Source of the DNA: Lingula anatina
Taxonomy: Eukaryota; Brachiopoda; Lingulata; Lingulida; Lingulidae
DNA length: 64,000 bases
Assembly: GCF_001039355.2 (NCBI RefSeq)
Contig: NW_019774703.1
Span: 22,088 to 86,087 of the forward strand
Direction: 5' to 3'
Part shown: in pieces, positions 52,944 through 64,000 of the stretch
How positions within the stretch are numbered: position 1 is the first letter of the stretch
Layout: each line of letters begins with the position of its first letter
Position numbers and translations under genes: made by a program
The notes under the pieces: generated by a model
Seen by the model: the letters and a program-made list of their open reading frames with translations, nothing else
What the model was told of the DNA's origin: nothing
Database searches by the model: none

Positions 52944-55900
52944 ATGCACATTAAGTACTGAATGTATGGATGCACATTAACAAGCTCGTACATGTAAAAC
53001 TTTAGATATATCAACTGATTTCAATGCTATTCATAAAGACTAAAATGAGCATGCTGAGAAGGGTCTACTGGTTTAAACTAAAAAAAGGCAATTCCCTCAG
53101 AATTACCCAGACAAGTTTTTTTTCCAACCCCCAACTGTTTATTTAACACAGTGGCAGCTGAAACCCTCTTCTTCCTCCTGAGATCAGCTAAAAAAAGGTT
53201 AAATGGCAAGGCATGGCATCTGCAAATTTCACAGACTTTACACAATTTCCTAAATCTATCTAATTATGACAGCCAATTATATCAGAAGGCAGTTGCCTGG
53301 CTTTTCCACATCAACGCGGACCTGCCATCTCCTCCCCAGGAGACTGAAGGCTCAGGTGACAATTAAAACCAATGGGGATTACGTGAGTAAAACTGCCTCT
53401 GAATCTAAAGCAGGAGAGCTAAATAATTAGCTTAATGAACAGCCAAAGTACTTTAAAAGATGTCACTCCCTAGAATCATTATGGTATTCACGCTTATAAT
53501 GATCACTTAAATTTTAGTGCTCCTTCCCCATACTAGGAAAGTGCATACATGTATGTTTTAATAATGAAAGTAGTCAATACATCTCACATCAGACACTCCT
53601 GGGTATTTAGTGCACCGATACTGCAGCAACAAGTACTGAGAAAACCTATCTGGACAGCGCAAATAGGGGAAGACATCAATATTTGCAAAACCCCATTGGC
53701 TTGCCTGCCTGCCTCAGTGTTCTGCAGACTTCAAAGGGTTTGGAATGGGGCCAGTCAAGTGCTCTGTGTGCAATATTAGAACATGGACTCATTTCATGCC
53801 CAACTTCCTCTCAAGGTGGAAAGGCCTGCCTGGCCTGTCAATCCCCAGATACTATCTTATACTATCTTACATAAACTTTTGTAATGAATCACATTTTGTG
53901 TTGAAACATGGTGTGAACCTGTACAGAGCCAGTTTAACCATGCAGCCATTAGTTCAGTGAAGGCTGACAAAGAGCTGCTGGGTAGAGAACAGGTTGAGAG
54001 GGGGGCGGAGACACAGAAGAGTGTATTTTGGTAAAAGCAGCTTTTAATCAGAACTTGTGGTTTAAAAAATTGTCAATTAAAAAAAGACAGAAACAAAAAG
54101 AATGACAATAGATAATAAAAAGTGCATTGCTGTTAACCGAAAATACTCGTGTTTATTCTTCCTGACATATATAGTACATGTTAACTATGGTTAGGGATAA
54201 TGTTTGTTAATGTTTAAGCCTCTCTGTATAACCAGGAACATTTAATCTACCACAAATCACACTTGTTTATTATGTTAATACTCTTTAAAATCATAAACAG
54301 GGTTCACTAGTTTACCAGCGCCTATTAATTTGAGACGTTAATGCACCTGACCTTTTGTTTTAGTTTATTTAATTGCAGTGCTCAACATAAGCAATTAAAG
54401 TGACAAGACTATGAAAGGGCATACTCCTCGCCTGTCCATGATCAAGAGAACAGTTGCCTCCTCCTGTCTGCATATGTGACAGCATCAACACAGCCAGCAT
54501 GAACCCAAGTAACCACTCAGCTGACAGACCACAGACACATAATGCACCCTGGCCAGCTGACAGAGAGAGACCTTTCAAAATTTTCATTAATATGTGAACC
54601 TTTCAAACTGCTTCACTAGAAAAAATTACTAATATTAAAGTTGCCACCTCCAGCCAAATCTTGTACACTGCAATAGTGAAGAAAGCAAACTTATGGGGCT
54701 TGAACAATTTACTGTTTTTATGTAAGGACGCCTTTTCTTGAGAAACAAAATTGATTTTAACACAGCTTTGACTGAGGAAACCATGTAATGTGATGTAACA
54801 TTCCAAGCTAAAAGGCTAACTCCAACTTTACCCTTCACACTACAACTTTTATGACTAGGCATAAATTCTGGCAAAGCATATTTTTGCTTTGCAGTCATAT
54901 TTCTCTTGTGGCAATAGAGTCACCTTGGCAACTTGCTGATAGGCTGACAATATAGACATTGTTATGTTATCTAAGTATTCAATAAAACACTAGAAACAAT
55001 ATAATAACTGAAGACGGATATAAACAATACCTTAGAGGAGTTCCACTTACTGGACCAATACTGCAAGAACAATAACTTTTATTTTATCTTTTACACTATA
55101 AAATCCAGATCCCTTGGATGAAAAACGGGGTTACAGAGATGAATGGAGCCCATGGCTAGACACTAGTACCATGTGAAATGTCAGGGCTATAAATCACCAA
55201 ATCAGGACCCTGACAGGTAGAAATACCCCAAACACTGTGTGCATGTACCTGCATCAGTGGAGTGGTGATAAAATAATCACCTGGTATTTAATGCAGTTAA
55301 TGTAGTATACACACAGAGGTATAGACACTGGTGAGCCTTAAGGGACTGGCAGCTTAAAACACAGAGATCATGCCCTCGTCATTTTACTCTCTGAGAACGA
55401 CAGGATAAAATACTTCATTATTCTGTAGTAGGACATAAGAACACTTGGGGTTCTTGGGTTTTGGTTTTAATGAGTGTTATAGAGACCTTCTTGTAGAAAT
55501 AAGAAAGAACAAATTGTGGTAGCAAACCAAAACCCAGTGTAAAATGAAAAGAAAAAACATGTACTGTATTAATTTGGGAAGGAGAGAAACAAAAACCCCT
55601 GGTTTCAGTCTTAGATCTTGTTTTTTTATGTTTAATGGAACAACTTCTTTTCGCAGCAAACTATAATACCATTTGCTTAGCAAACAGCATTTTCTCCTAT
55701 TTTCTCCTATATATATATATATATATATATGCAAAGGTGAGAGAAAGCAAACGTCATCAATAAGAGCAGAGCCACAGTACTGGACACAATTAAATTTTGT
55801 TCATGCACCATCTGCTAGGGTAAGTGGAAAATATGTGATCTCTTTAGCCCTACTATCTGCTCATGCTTCATAGCTTTATGGATGAGATAGCAGCTTTCGG

Positions 55901-56186
55901 CCCAGGAATGCTGGCAGATTTCAACCAGCTTGAAGTGTGCTTCCTATCTCTCATAACGAATGCCTTGAAAAAAGTCAGAATGATCGGGTTATCTGGGCAA
56001 TGTTCAGTATGAGCAGCCCATTGTGGCAAGCTGGCTGCAATCTGCAGTGATATGATGGAAGATGTCAAAATTCTCCAATAGGATCTCTGTATAAGGAAGA
56101 CACCTGCAGAATCTACTGCATCAGTTATGAAAAAATGTGAAAATACATGATAAAATAAAGCCACTTTATTTTGTACGTCACTACCA
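52944..56186 (+). repeat. 3.25-kb duplication, copy B
   Basis: This is the second, same-orientation copy, separated from copy A by 222 bp that are not repeated. Its left border lies three bases past an ambiguous base (n at 52940). It carries an (AT) expansion at about 55709-55730 where copy A has only 'cctatatgc'. At 54537-54545 it lacks about 20 bases that copy A has around 51070-51090. Beyond 56186 the two copies part abruptly. Confidence 0.93.
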
Positions 56187-59100
56187 GTCAATGATTCCCC
56201 CAAAAATGTTCATATTTTTACTTTATCATTCTCCAAATTTATAGCTTATATTTGAAAAGCAATAAAAAGTATAGACAGTCAATTATTTCTTGCATAGTCT
56301 AGATCCTTAAATATGAATGAAAATATGATCCTAATTCAAAACTTCAATGTAATAATAATGACCAAACTATAAATCCACCATAATGTATTATTAATCCTCA
56401 ATCAAACAACAGCTGGTCACCCAGAATGTTAAAAAATAAACCCCACTAGCAAGGTCAGGAGTCTGCCTGGTACCAATTTGCCATTTTACATAACCAATGG
56501 AGCCAGCACCATGCCAATTATACTTTGATTAATGGGATAATCAAGTTTTTTGTGTGTAAAAAGACGTGGCCGCACTGGTGCCAGAGAAGTTCTGGTGGAT
56601 GAAGGATGGACTAAACAGGTTGGGAGAGAATAAAAAAGGGATATTACATAGAAGCTTGGCGCCTTGTAACAGACAGTAACAACTTTCTATATTGGCTTTG
56701 CTGGTTGGTTTTATACACCAGACCTCCCTCATGAGATGAGAAAATCTTCAACAGGGAATACAGCAGATTTTCAACATACATGTGAAGTCTTTGGAGGCAG
56801 GATAATGTTTTTAAAGTGTACAATAAAACATAACTAATGCCTCCTAATCTTCAACTTTAAATTTTTTAACATGGTTTAGAAAATTTGGCATTTCATTCAA
56901 TGTTTCTGACATCCCAGTAAATCTTCTCCCCTCCCCAGTGGCTGTTAGGACTCCCCAGGGCCCCCTAGTGCCCCTCGGACCAGAACATGAAACAATGACT
57001 CAGTGATTTCCATAACGCACAATAGCACAGATAATCACAAAGTAGAAACCTCCTCAAGTTCTGTCTGGAAATAAAGGTTAGCTAAGGTGCAAAGTTACTT
57101 GTATGTTCTTAATCCCTCAAGGTCAGTATCAAATGAGGCAGCTTTTTTCTGAAGTTGCCAGATTCTCTGAGTCAAGTTAATTTCTCTCTTTGATCCCAAG
57201 AACCAATGCTGCGCCCGGGTAGATGTACTAATTATCTACTGGAATGAGAGGTGTGTTGCTGTAAATTTGTTAACAAGATCCAGAAAAATTTTTTTCCTTA
57301 AAGTTGAGCACAGCGAGTTTCACGTGCACTACAACTATCTACTGGTCACTGTGGCTGAGTCAGTGGCTTGGAGAGACTGGGCAATGGTCAGTGCTGATTA
57401 GCAGTGGTCACCAGCGTGATCAGGAGATAAAAATTAACAGATCAATTACAGTAATTATAATTGGTATAGTCAGTAATTAAAAGCTCCTGGGGTTATCACT
57501 CCTTGACCACTGGTCAGACCCCGTGGCACATGGGGCCTGGGCATCTGGCATGGTCAAAGAAATCTGTGGAGAATGATTTACTTCCAACTCATATATGACA
57601 CAAGATTCTCTCGGCGGAATACAAATAAATGACTTTTTGTAATATTTCTGTAACCAGATCTGATAAAAATGCTGGCCATTTTGACAGCCCAGTGGACAGA
57701 ACCAGAACTATAACAATGAGCATGTGCATCCTTTGACTCCCTTTTTATTCAACTGGAAATACAATCACCTTCCATATTAGCAGACAACAAAGGGGTTATT
57801 TTTATCATAACCAGACCTGCACTTGGTGGAAATAGAAGACAGCTTTGGAAAGTGACAAATTCTGACAGAATGACACCTCAACAAAGGCTGGAATTGTGTG
57901 AAGATGTGATGATAATTTGATGAACCGTTTAAGAGAAAAAAAATTCCATAGCTGCTTCATTCAAAGAACAAATTGGCAAGACCAGGTGAAGATAAGGAGA
58001 GCTTTAGAATACAGATCTTAAGAAAAACGCAAGGTTTCAAGCTGACAAAAAAAATCCATGTGCAAGATAAGCTGCGGTTAATACTAATCCCCCTAAGACT
58101 GATTCATTCCCAAAACTGTTCATGCATTCAATCCATTTTCAGATTTCTACTGATTTAATTAAATATGGATCTGGGAAGAAGTGTATATGCAGTAAAAAAA
58201 ACACCTAAAATATCAAAAACTCGTGCTGTAGCTAAAAAAACAGTGACTCAGTAGGTATATTCCATTCTCTAATTGAACCTCCAGTCACTTGGCTTAATGT
58301 ACCATAACTTGAGGCATTGCATATTAATACCAAACAAGAGCTTTTTTCAATTTATTGTGGAAATTCATCATAAGTCTGGGTACAAGCTTTGACATGCTAT
58401 TCTTGCTAATGAGCAGCATCTGAGAGACAGACGATATGCATTTAAATTGAAATGTACAATAACTGCCTTGCTTTGAATCAGGTACTAAACTTCTGGTATT
58501 GCACACATAACAACCATCATGCAATACCAGACTAGGGTTCACACACATATCTCTTAGAATAATTAGTATAAGTGCAAGCTTCCAGCACTTTGTGAAGAAA
58601 GAGCATATAATGTTGCACAACTAAATAATGAAAGAATTTTAGAAGCTGTTCAATTTTGGAGAACTTAACATGCAAAGCACTAAAATCATCACTTAGAATA
58701 AATCTATGACATTAGAAAACTCATTGCAGCTGTGATTTAGGACTTCTTTCTTTTATACCAATGTATGCTTCGTGATTGTACAATTTCATTAAATCTTTTT
58801 TTACAAAAAAAAAAAAATCACAAAAAAGTCTCTTGGATATTTTAGAGATCTAAATCCCTCCTAAAATGTTTATGCTATTATGAATAATATATTTCAGAGA
58901 TTTAAAACCCTCCTAAAATTTCTGTGCTATTATGAATAATATATCTTTCATTGTGAAAAATAAAAGGAATGATAAAAAGTGTACGTTTATGTAATTTTCT
59001 CTTTGATGCCCTGAGCCACAAATCAACAAGTAATAAAAACCATGGTGTGAAACTTCTCACACCATTCATTCAAAATTTAAAACTGTATGGATTGACATTT

Positions 59101-61732
59101 AAACAGTTTCAATTCTTTAGCAATCAGGAACTGGGAAATAATAGTCTTTTGCCATGGTTATATTGCTTATAATGACATGAAAGTTTCTATTAAGAGACAA
59201 ATAAGAACGATGATGGCATGAAAATTGAATTATTGGTCATTACTAAGCAACTGATGAGAACTTGATGGGTTTACACAATAGGACATTTTATGGTTTTTCA
59301 ACTCCACTTTTTACTACCTTTTATTAAATTAGTATTGATTTATGCACCTTTAATAAAGTCAGCACTTCAAGTTTATGGGCCTGTGCTGCCAGTCCATAAA
59401 TTTCCATGTTTAGAATGAGTGTCTCTTTGAAGTCCTACCACATCTATTTGCCTGCCTCGACTCCCACTGCAGTTATTAGAATCACTCAATTCTGTTGGAG
59501 GCAGGAAACTTTTTGTGTGTTATATGTTTTGCCTTCTCAAGAAAAAACCTGCATCTCTGATAAATCAATTAAAGCACACAAAGAAAATGGGATTTTGTCA
59601 GAAATAGTGAGAATACGTGCTGGTAGAAGAAGCTCAAGCAAAAATTAAAGATACGGCTAATTAACTGTAAATAAACACCCATTAAAGGAACATAACTTTC
59701 ACAGTCAGTGTGTTTAACTGATTTTTATGAAGTGCCCATATCTAGCAGAGCACTTCAAACAAGGTCTCTTTCACTTTTTTCACTGAGGATTCATTTGAGA
59801 ATACTTTCCAAATATTGTCAAATAAGACTAAGTAAAGAGGACAGTGAGTCACATCTGATTCACATCCTTTTTTTCACCTCATTTATGCCATGTAAATGAC
59901 TATTTTAAAAGCAATCTAGGCAGCATCTAATGAACCAGGAAAGAATCCCCTGCATCATCCCCTTCACACCTATCAATCACTTTGTTCAGATGACAATTTA
60001 GGCCGCTGGACTGAACAATTGAACTGTCAACCTGGGTTCTCAATGTTGTATTAACATGCCAGTTGATGTTGGAATAATGATCTGGAACATGGGGCCCTAA
60101 TAGCATTTACTGTATCATCCCTTGGATAGTTTCCTGGCTTGGCAATGATAAGAAGATTAGACACAATAGACAGACTACAATGAACACATCATAGGTCTTG
60201 TTATCTTCTTATGAGCTAAACTACTGCAAGCTGAACCCAGCAAGAGAACAGAAAGGAGATCAATATATGCAGACCACGGTGTCTATGTATACCCTCGATA
60301 AGATCCACATGACTTGTGTTCTTTATATTTGTATTCATAACTTAAGATATTTTCAAAAACAATTTCAAAGGAATAAGAGTAATAACATACATGCACGTGA
60401 CCTACTACCGAATGCCACTGTCAATATTTAACTGGTAGCAGTCTGCAGTAGAGGACTGTGGAGACCTAAAAGAGTGACATTACTTTTTGAAGTTGAAAGT
60501 TATGCTCATAACTTAACCTATAAGACTTCTCTCCCAAGCTACGCAGCATTACTTGGCTCTTCCTCATCCGAAAGACCCTTGTGGAGATTTGACTTTTCTT
60601 TTCATTTGAGTTGTATTGATCACATACATTTTTTTCTTTTTCCAGTGCAATGATATTCACATAATCTACATAAAATCTATAAGTTATATTCAAATTTGTG
60701 TGTAAAAATCCTGATGGTAAAATTGCCTTTAAATCTCAGCAATGGTATATTCCTTTTGGGTGTGATCTATTTCATGAATAGTTTGAGAGAGAGAGAGCAA
60801 GAAAGAGAGATAGAAGGAGTGAAAGCAAACTCCCAGAGCCCCTCATCTGTTCCCATAAAGCCATCATATCACTCTTGGGGCATGGATACCAGCAGACAAA
60901 GTAATGAACCAACAAAAATGTGTGGTCATGAACCCAGCTCCTAACTTGTTTGAAAATCACAAAGTACTTATTCACCTTCTTTAAGGAACGCTACCAAAAC
61001 TGAAAAAAATCACAGACCAGTGAGGTGTTCTTTACATTGTGTCAAATTTCAAGAACTGATCGAGTGATCTCATGACCAAAGACAATAACTTTCTGAACAA
61101 TTAGTTCTGATTTTCTAGTGTCATGCTAGCCAGCTCGCCTTGTCCAATGATCGTCTCAAAACAGATCGGAAATTGACATACCAGTTAGGGTAATATTTGT
61201 TCTGCAAATTGAAAATAAACTCATTTCTTTGAAGTAATATGAAGTGTTTGAAGGAGATGCATTCAGGCGTACATACAGGAAAAACATCATAGGCCTATGT
61301 ATGATGGCCGTCTCCAATATAACCCATAATCTAGTTACAGGTACACCATCTGCATTCCATGCCTGTTATTTTTAGAGAGCTACTTCTAGATCCTGTAAGT
61401 TTTATAGTATCTCTTTAACAGTTTGACAGGTAGGCCAGTCATTCATATGTGCTGAATCTCAACTCACTCCAACTTACAAAGTAGCTCAATACCAAGGTAT
61501 ACACGTGTATAAGTTCTTTCATTAAGAAACACGCCACGGATAAAATGTCACACGAAGAGTATCAGTTGGATAATTTGACTACATAATCTGAAATGAAAGA
61601 GGGCCTTGTCATGCAGCAAGTTAAACACAAAGAGAAATCAAATATCACTCCGTATTCATTTTCTCCTAAGATGTCATCCGAGTTTTGCACCTAGTTCTTC
61701 ATAATTCAATCTTACATTTTTATTCAATTTAC
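56187..61732 (-). other. Presumed first intron of ROR, distal part
   Basis: AT-rich DNA without a coding exon that I can support. A short direct repeat occurs at about 58840-58950, where 'ttagagatctaaatccctcctaaaat' is followed by 'cagagatttaaaaccctcctaaaat' and 'gtgctattatgaataatata' occurs in both. A (GA)n-type tract lies at about 60784-60805. Confidence 0.4.
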
Positions 61733-61786
61733 CTGCCATCATATTTTTCCAGTGGACTTCCTGTTATTGGATCAATTTTCGTTCTT
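61733..61786 (-). other. Candidate 5' exon of ROR (or exon of another gene)
   Basis: A 54-nt segment has a good acceptor (pyrimidine-rich tract, then ctacag) and a donor (GGCAG, then gtaaat). Two readings compete. In one frame an ATG in strong context at 61739 (ATGATGG) gives MA plus one base (phase 1). That joins ROR exon 39441-39375 to make [16 protein letters not shown], a short but workable signal peptide, with upstream in-frame stops. In another frame the whole segment is open and reads RTKIDPITGSPLEKYDG, which looks like real coding sequence and would belong to an unidentified gene. The second frame cannot splice to ROR without a stop. Confidence 0.3.
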
Positions 61787-64000
61787 CTGTAGAAAAGATG
61801 ATGGTGTCGATGGGTGATATTTCAATTTTGCTGATTAAATGCTTTTTGTTGAAATAATTTTTCTTCTATCATTTCAGTTATCAATCATGCCACTACTAAA
61901 TCACCCTTTGCTTCTTTATTTTTCAAATAAAAACCAAGCCCAGCCTAAATGTCTTCAATCCATCATTATTTCACCAATAACTTTTCTTTTCCCTTTCCTT
62001 CATTTTTACACCTGGATCAATTTTCTCCACCTGTTTAAAACTGGCTAAACTGACTAGCCTCACCTGTCCAAGGGGCAAATGTCAGCAAAACAACAGGGAG
62101 AGTATGTGGTCAGTTTGTACATGGCTGGTCAAAACACAGGATTTATGCAGAAATGGCACATAGCAATAACATACAGTTGTATGAGAATAGCCCCTTTCCT
62201 AATTTGCCGAAATGAACTGATGTAAGAGAAATGGGGCGTGCACCTGTTACCTGAGGTTGGCTGGCCACCTGGTGGTACTGGCTACCTGATTGGTCACTAA
62301 GGCAATGTACTACCACCTCAGGATTAGAAATTTGTACATTCTCTCAGAAGATCGATCCACTTCAAAATGTATTACACTATGCTGTTTATTATGCATAATT
62401 ACTGATCAGACTTTCCAAAAAAAAAAAAATACCTTTGTTCTTCAAGAAATTTTATAGAAGAAAATATTATTTGATAAAAATGTTTTCTATATATTGGCCA
62501 CATAAATGTTTTTTTAATTCTAAAAGTCAAATAGGTAATATGTCCATCTCTAGCATGAACAACTCCTATTTGCTTCCAAAACCACACATCATAAAATCCT
62601 TGTCTTTGGATATCAACTGCCTAAAAATTGTATCTTACAATTCAAAAAGTCACTGAAGATCGGTTTTATTTCCTTTTTTTACAGTGTTAACGCCATTCAC
62701 AGCCAACATTCCATCCAGCATCGGAGCATTCTTTTCTCTTGACCGAACCCATCTGACCATGTCCACTGACAGTTTCAGATCACTGACCACTCTTACAGGT
62801 CACTACCAGGGCCACAGTGGACCTCGCTGTCCATTATCAAAAAAGCCACCAAACCTCTCCATGCACTTGTGGACTGCCAGTGATGGTTTCTGTCATCTTA
62901 ATTCAAATCTCAGCCACATAGAAAAAGTATTGCAGGACACTAGGTTAGTTTTTGAAGTCAAAAGTACAGGTCAACTGTCTTCAAAGAGGCAGGTCAGCCA
63001 GAAGAATTGGTAAAGTTACAGTGGACAGAGCCTTTTTTCTACAATATCCTGGCAATTTAGCAACAAATAGGAATCCGACAGCAATATGGTGTCAGTATAA
63101 AAAATAAATTTAAGGAGCTTTAATCTGAATAAGTTCTTGACTTACATGTTCCTTTGTTGACATAATACTAATAGATCACATGATCACTTGGGTTTCTGGT
63201 TTCTGGTTTCTCAAAACAAAATCAAGCAAATGAAACACACACATGGTAAAGTCAAAATGAAGTGGTCCATGTAAGGCAAAGGCAGTCTAGGTCTTCTTCT
63301 ACAGATGAAGAAAGACCACTTGAGACGTCAACATGTTCAAGTGGATGTGAAAGATGCCATCTGATTACCTGGCAATAGAGATAAACATTGCAGAGATGAG
63401 AGAGGGATTCACCTCCTTTAAGCTTGTACATCTTGGGACAGAGCCTAGTGCCCTGAGAGCCTAGTGTTGTTCTTAACAGTCCTGCTATACATTAAAAGCT
63501 TCCATATTAAAGATGCATTCTTAATGCTATGACACACAGGGTGGCAATGGAGAAGAAAAAGTTGTCAAGAAGAAAAAGAGAAGCCCCTACTTCTGCCACC
63601 ATAGGAAGCAATAAATAACTGGCCTCGGTCAATAGCCACTGCAGTAGGCATTTCCTTCCTCTAGGCTACACATCTACTACAAAACATGCGGGCATGCATA
63701 CTCATTTAGATATATTAGTGGAACATATAAGTCAACTGGTGATGAGCTAAAAATATTGGCTGTAAAAACAGCATGTCATTTGTGAAAGGGTAATTATCAT
63801 AATTGGGCAATACTTGAATAAAAGTTAAAGAATATACATATATACATTAATATCTAACAAAAAGACTACCTAATTGTTGTCTACATCATTTATTACACTA
63901 GCAAAAAGTATTATCATAGGGCTTTATTAAAAAGTTATGTCATCATAATAATTCTTAGTTCCAAACAAATTTCTTGCAAAATGCTTTAGTTTTTTCAAAA
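61787..64000. other. Right end of window, no supported gene
   Basis: A plus-strand open stretch at about 62684-63013 follows an acceptor-like 'ttttttacag' but shows no family features and has no matching donor. Direct 'gtttctggtttctggtttct' repetition occurs at about 63190-63210. ROR upstream DNA or a further gene may lie here, but I cannot support one. Confidence 0.4.

Noticed and set aside
58840-58950. Short repeated 'gagattta/ccctcctaaaat' and 'gtgctattatgaataatata' units, considered as a CRISPR-like or regulatory array
   Set aside because: There are only two copies, in animal intronic DNA; this is a simple local tandem duplication.
62684-63013. A plus-strand open stretch after an acceptor-like site
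   Set aside because: No family similarity or paired donor, and composition is like the neighbouring non-coding DNA.

Overview
This window is nuclear DNA from an animal. It is AT-rich and carries intron-split genes with GT-AG introns. The gene content (an Ig-containing ROR receptor kinase, a UBE2U-type E2, a ZGLP1-type GATA-like protein, mitochondrial ferredoxin FDX2 and the first exon of a CACHD1-like protein) fits an invertebrate bilaterian whose genome never went through the vertebrate whole-genome duplications. A marine invertebrate such as a mollusc, annelid, hemichordate or similar is my best guess. The sequence alone does not let me name the phylum.

Layout: (1) 1-835, low-complexity DNA and the first intron of a minus-strand gene whose first exon (836-1162) looks like CACHD1; the rest lies off the left edge. 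(2) FDX2, plus strand, six exons, 1441-3879, starting head-to-head with CACHD1 only 278 bp away. (3) UBE2U, minus strand, nine coding exons, 8288-5147, tail-to-tail with FDX2; two small inverted-repeat elements lie between them. (4) A 3.5-kb intergenic stretch holding a Harbinger-type MITE with a TTA target duplication. (5) ZGLP1, plus strand, five exons, 11760-14389. (6) ROR, minus strand, from its stop at 18484 through eleven mapped exons up to 39441, probably with a first coding exon near 61.7 kb. The right 40% of the window would then be the first intron of ROR. That intron holds microsatellites, a pair of RFX-type X-boxes and a near-identical 3.25-kb tandem duplication (49475-52721 and 52944-56186) with an N beside its junction.

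The main result is the arrangement of genes. On the minus strand the order ROR, UBE2U, CACHD1 matches human 1p31 as I recall it (ROR1-UBE2U-CACHD1, all in one orientation). On the plus strand the order FDX2, ZGLP1 matches human 19p13.2. Those human regions are paralogous through RAVER2/JAK1 and RAVER1/TYK2. The window therefore looks like the unsplit ancestral locus, with the two gene sets interleaved on opposite strands. I found no CRISPR, phage or prokaryote-type system, and no intact autonomous transposon. All exon borders were derived by eye from splice signals, phase continuity and remembered family sequences; no transcript or database evidence was available.
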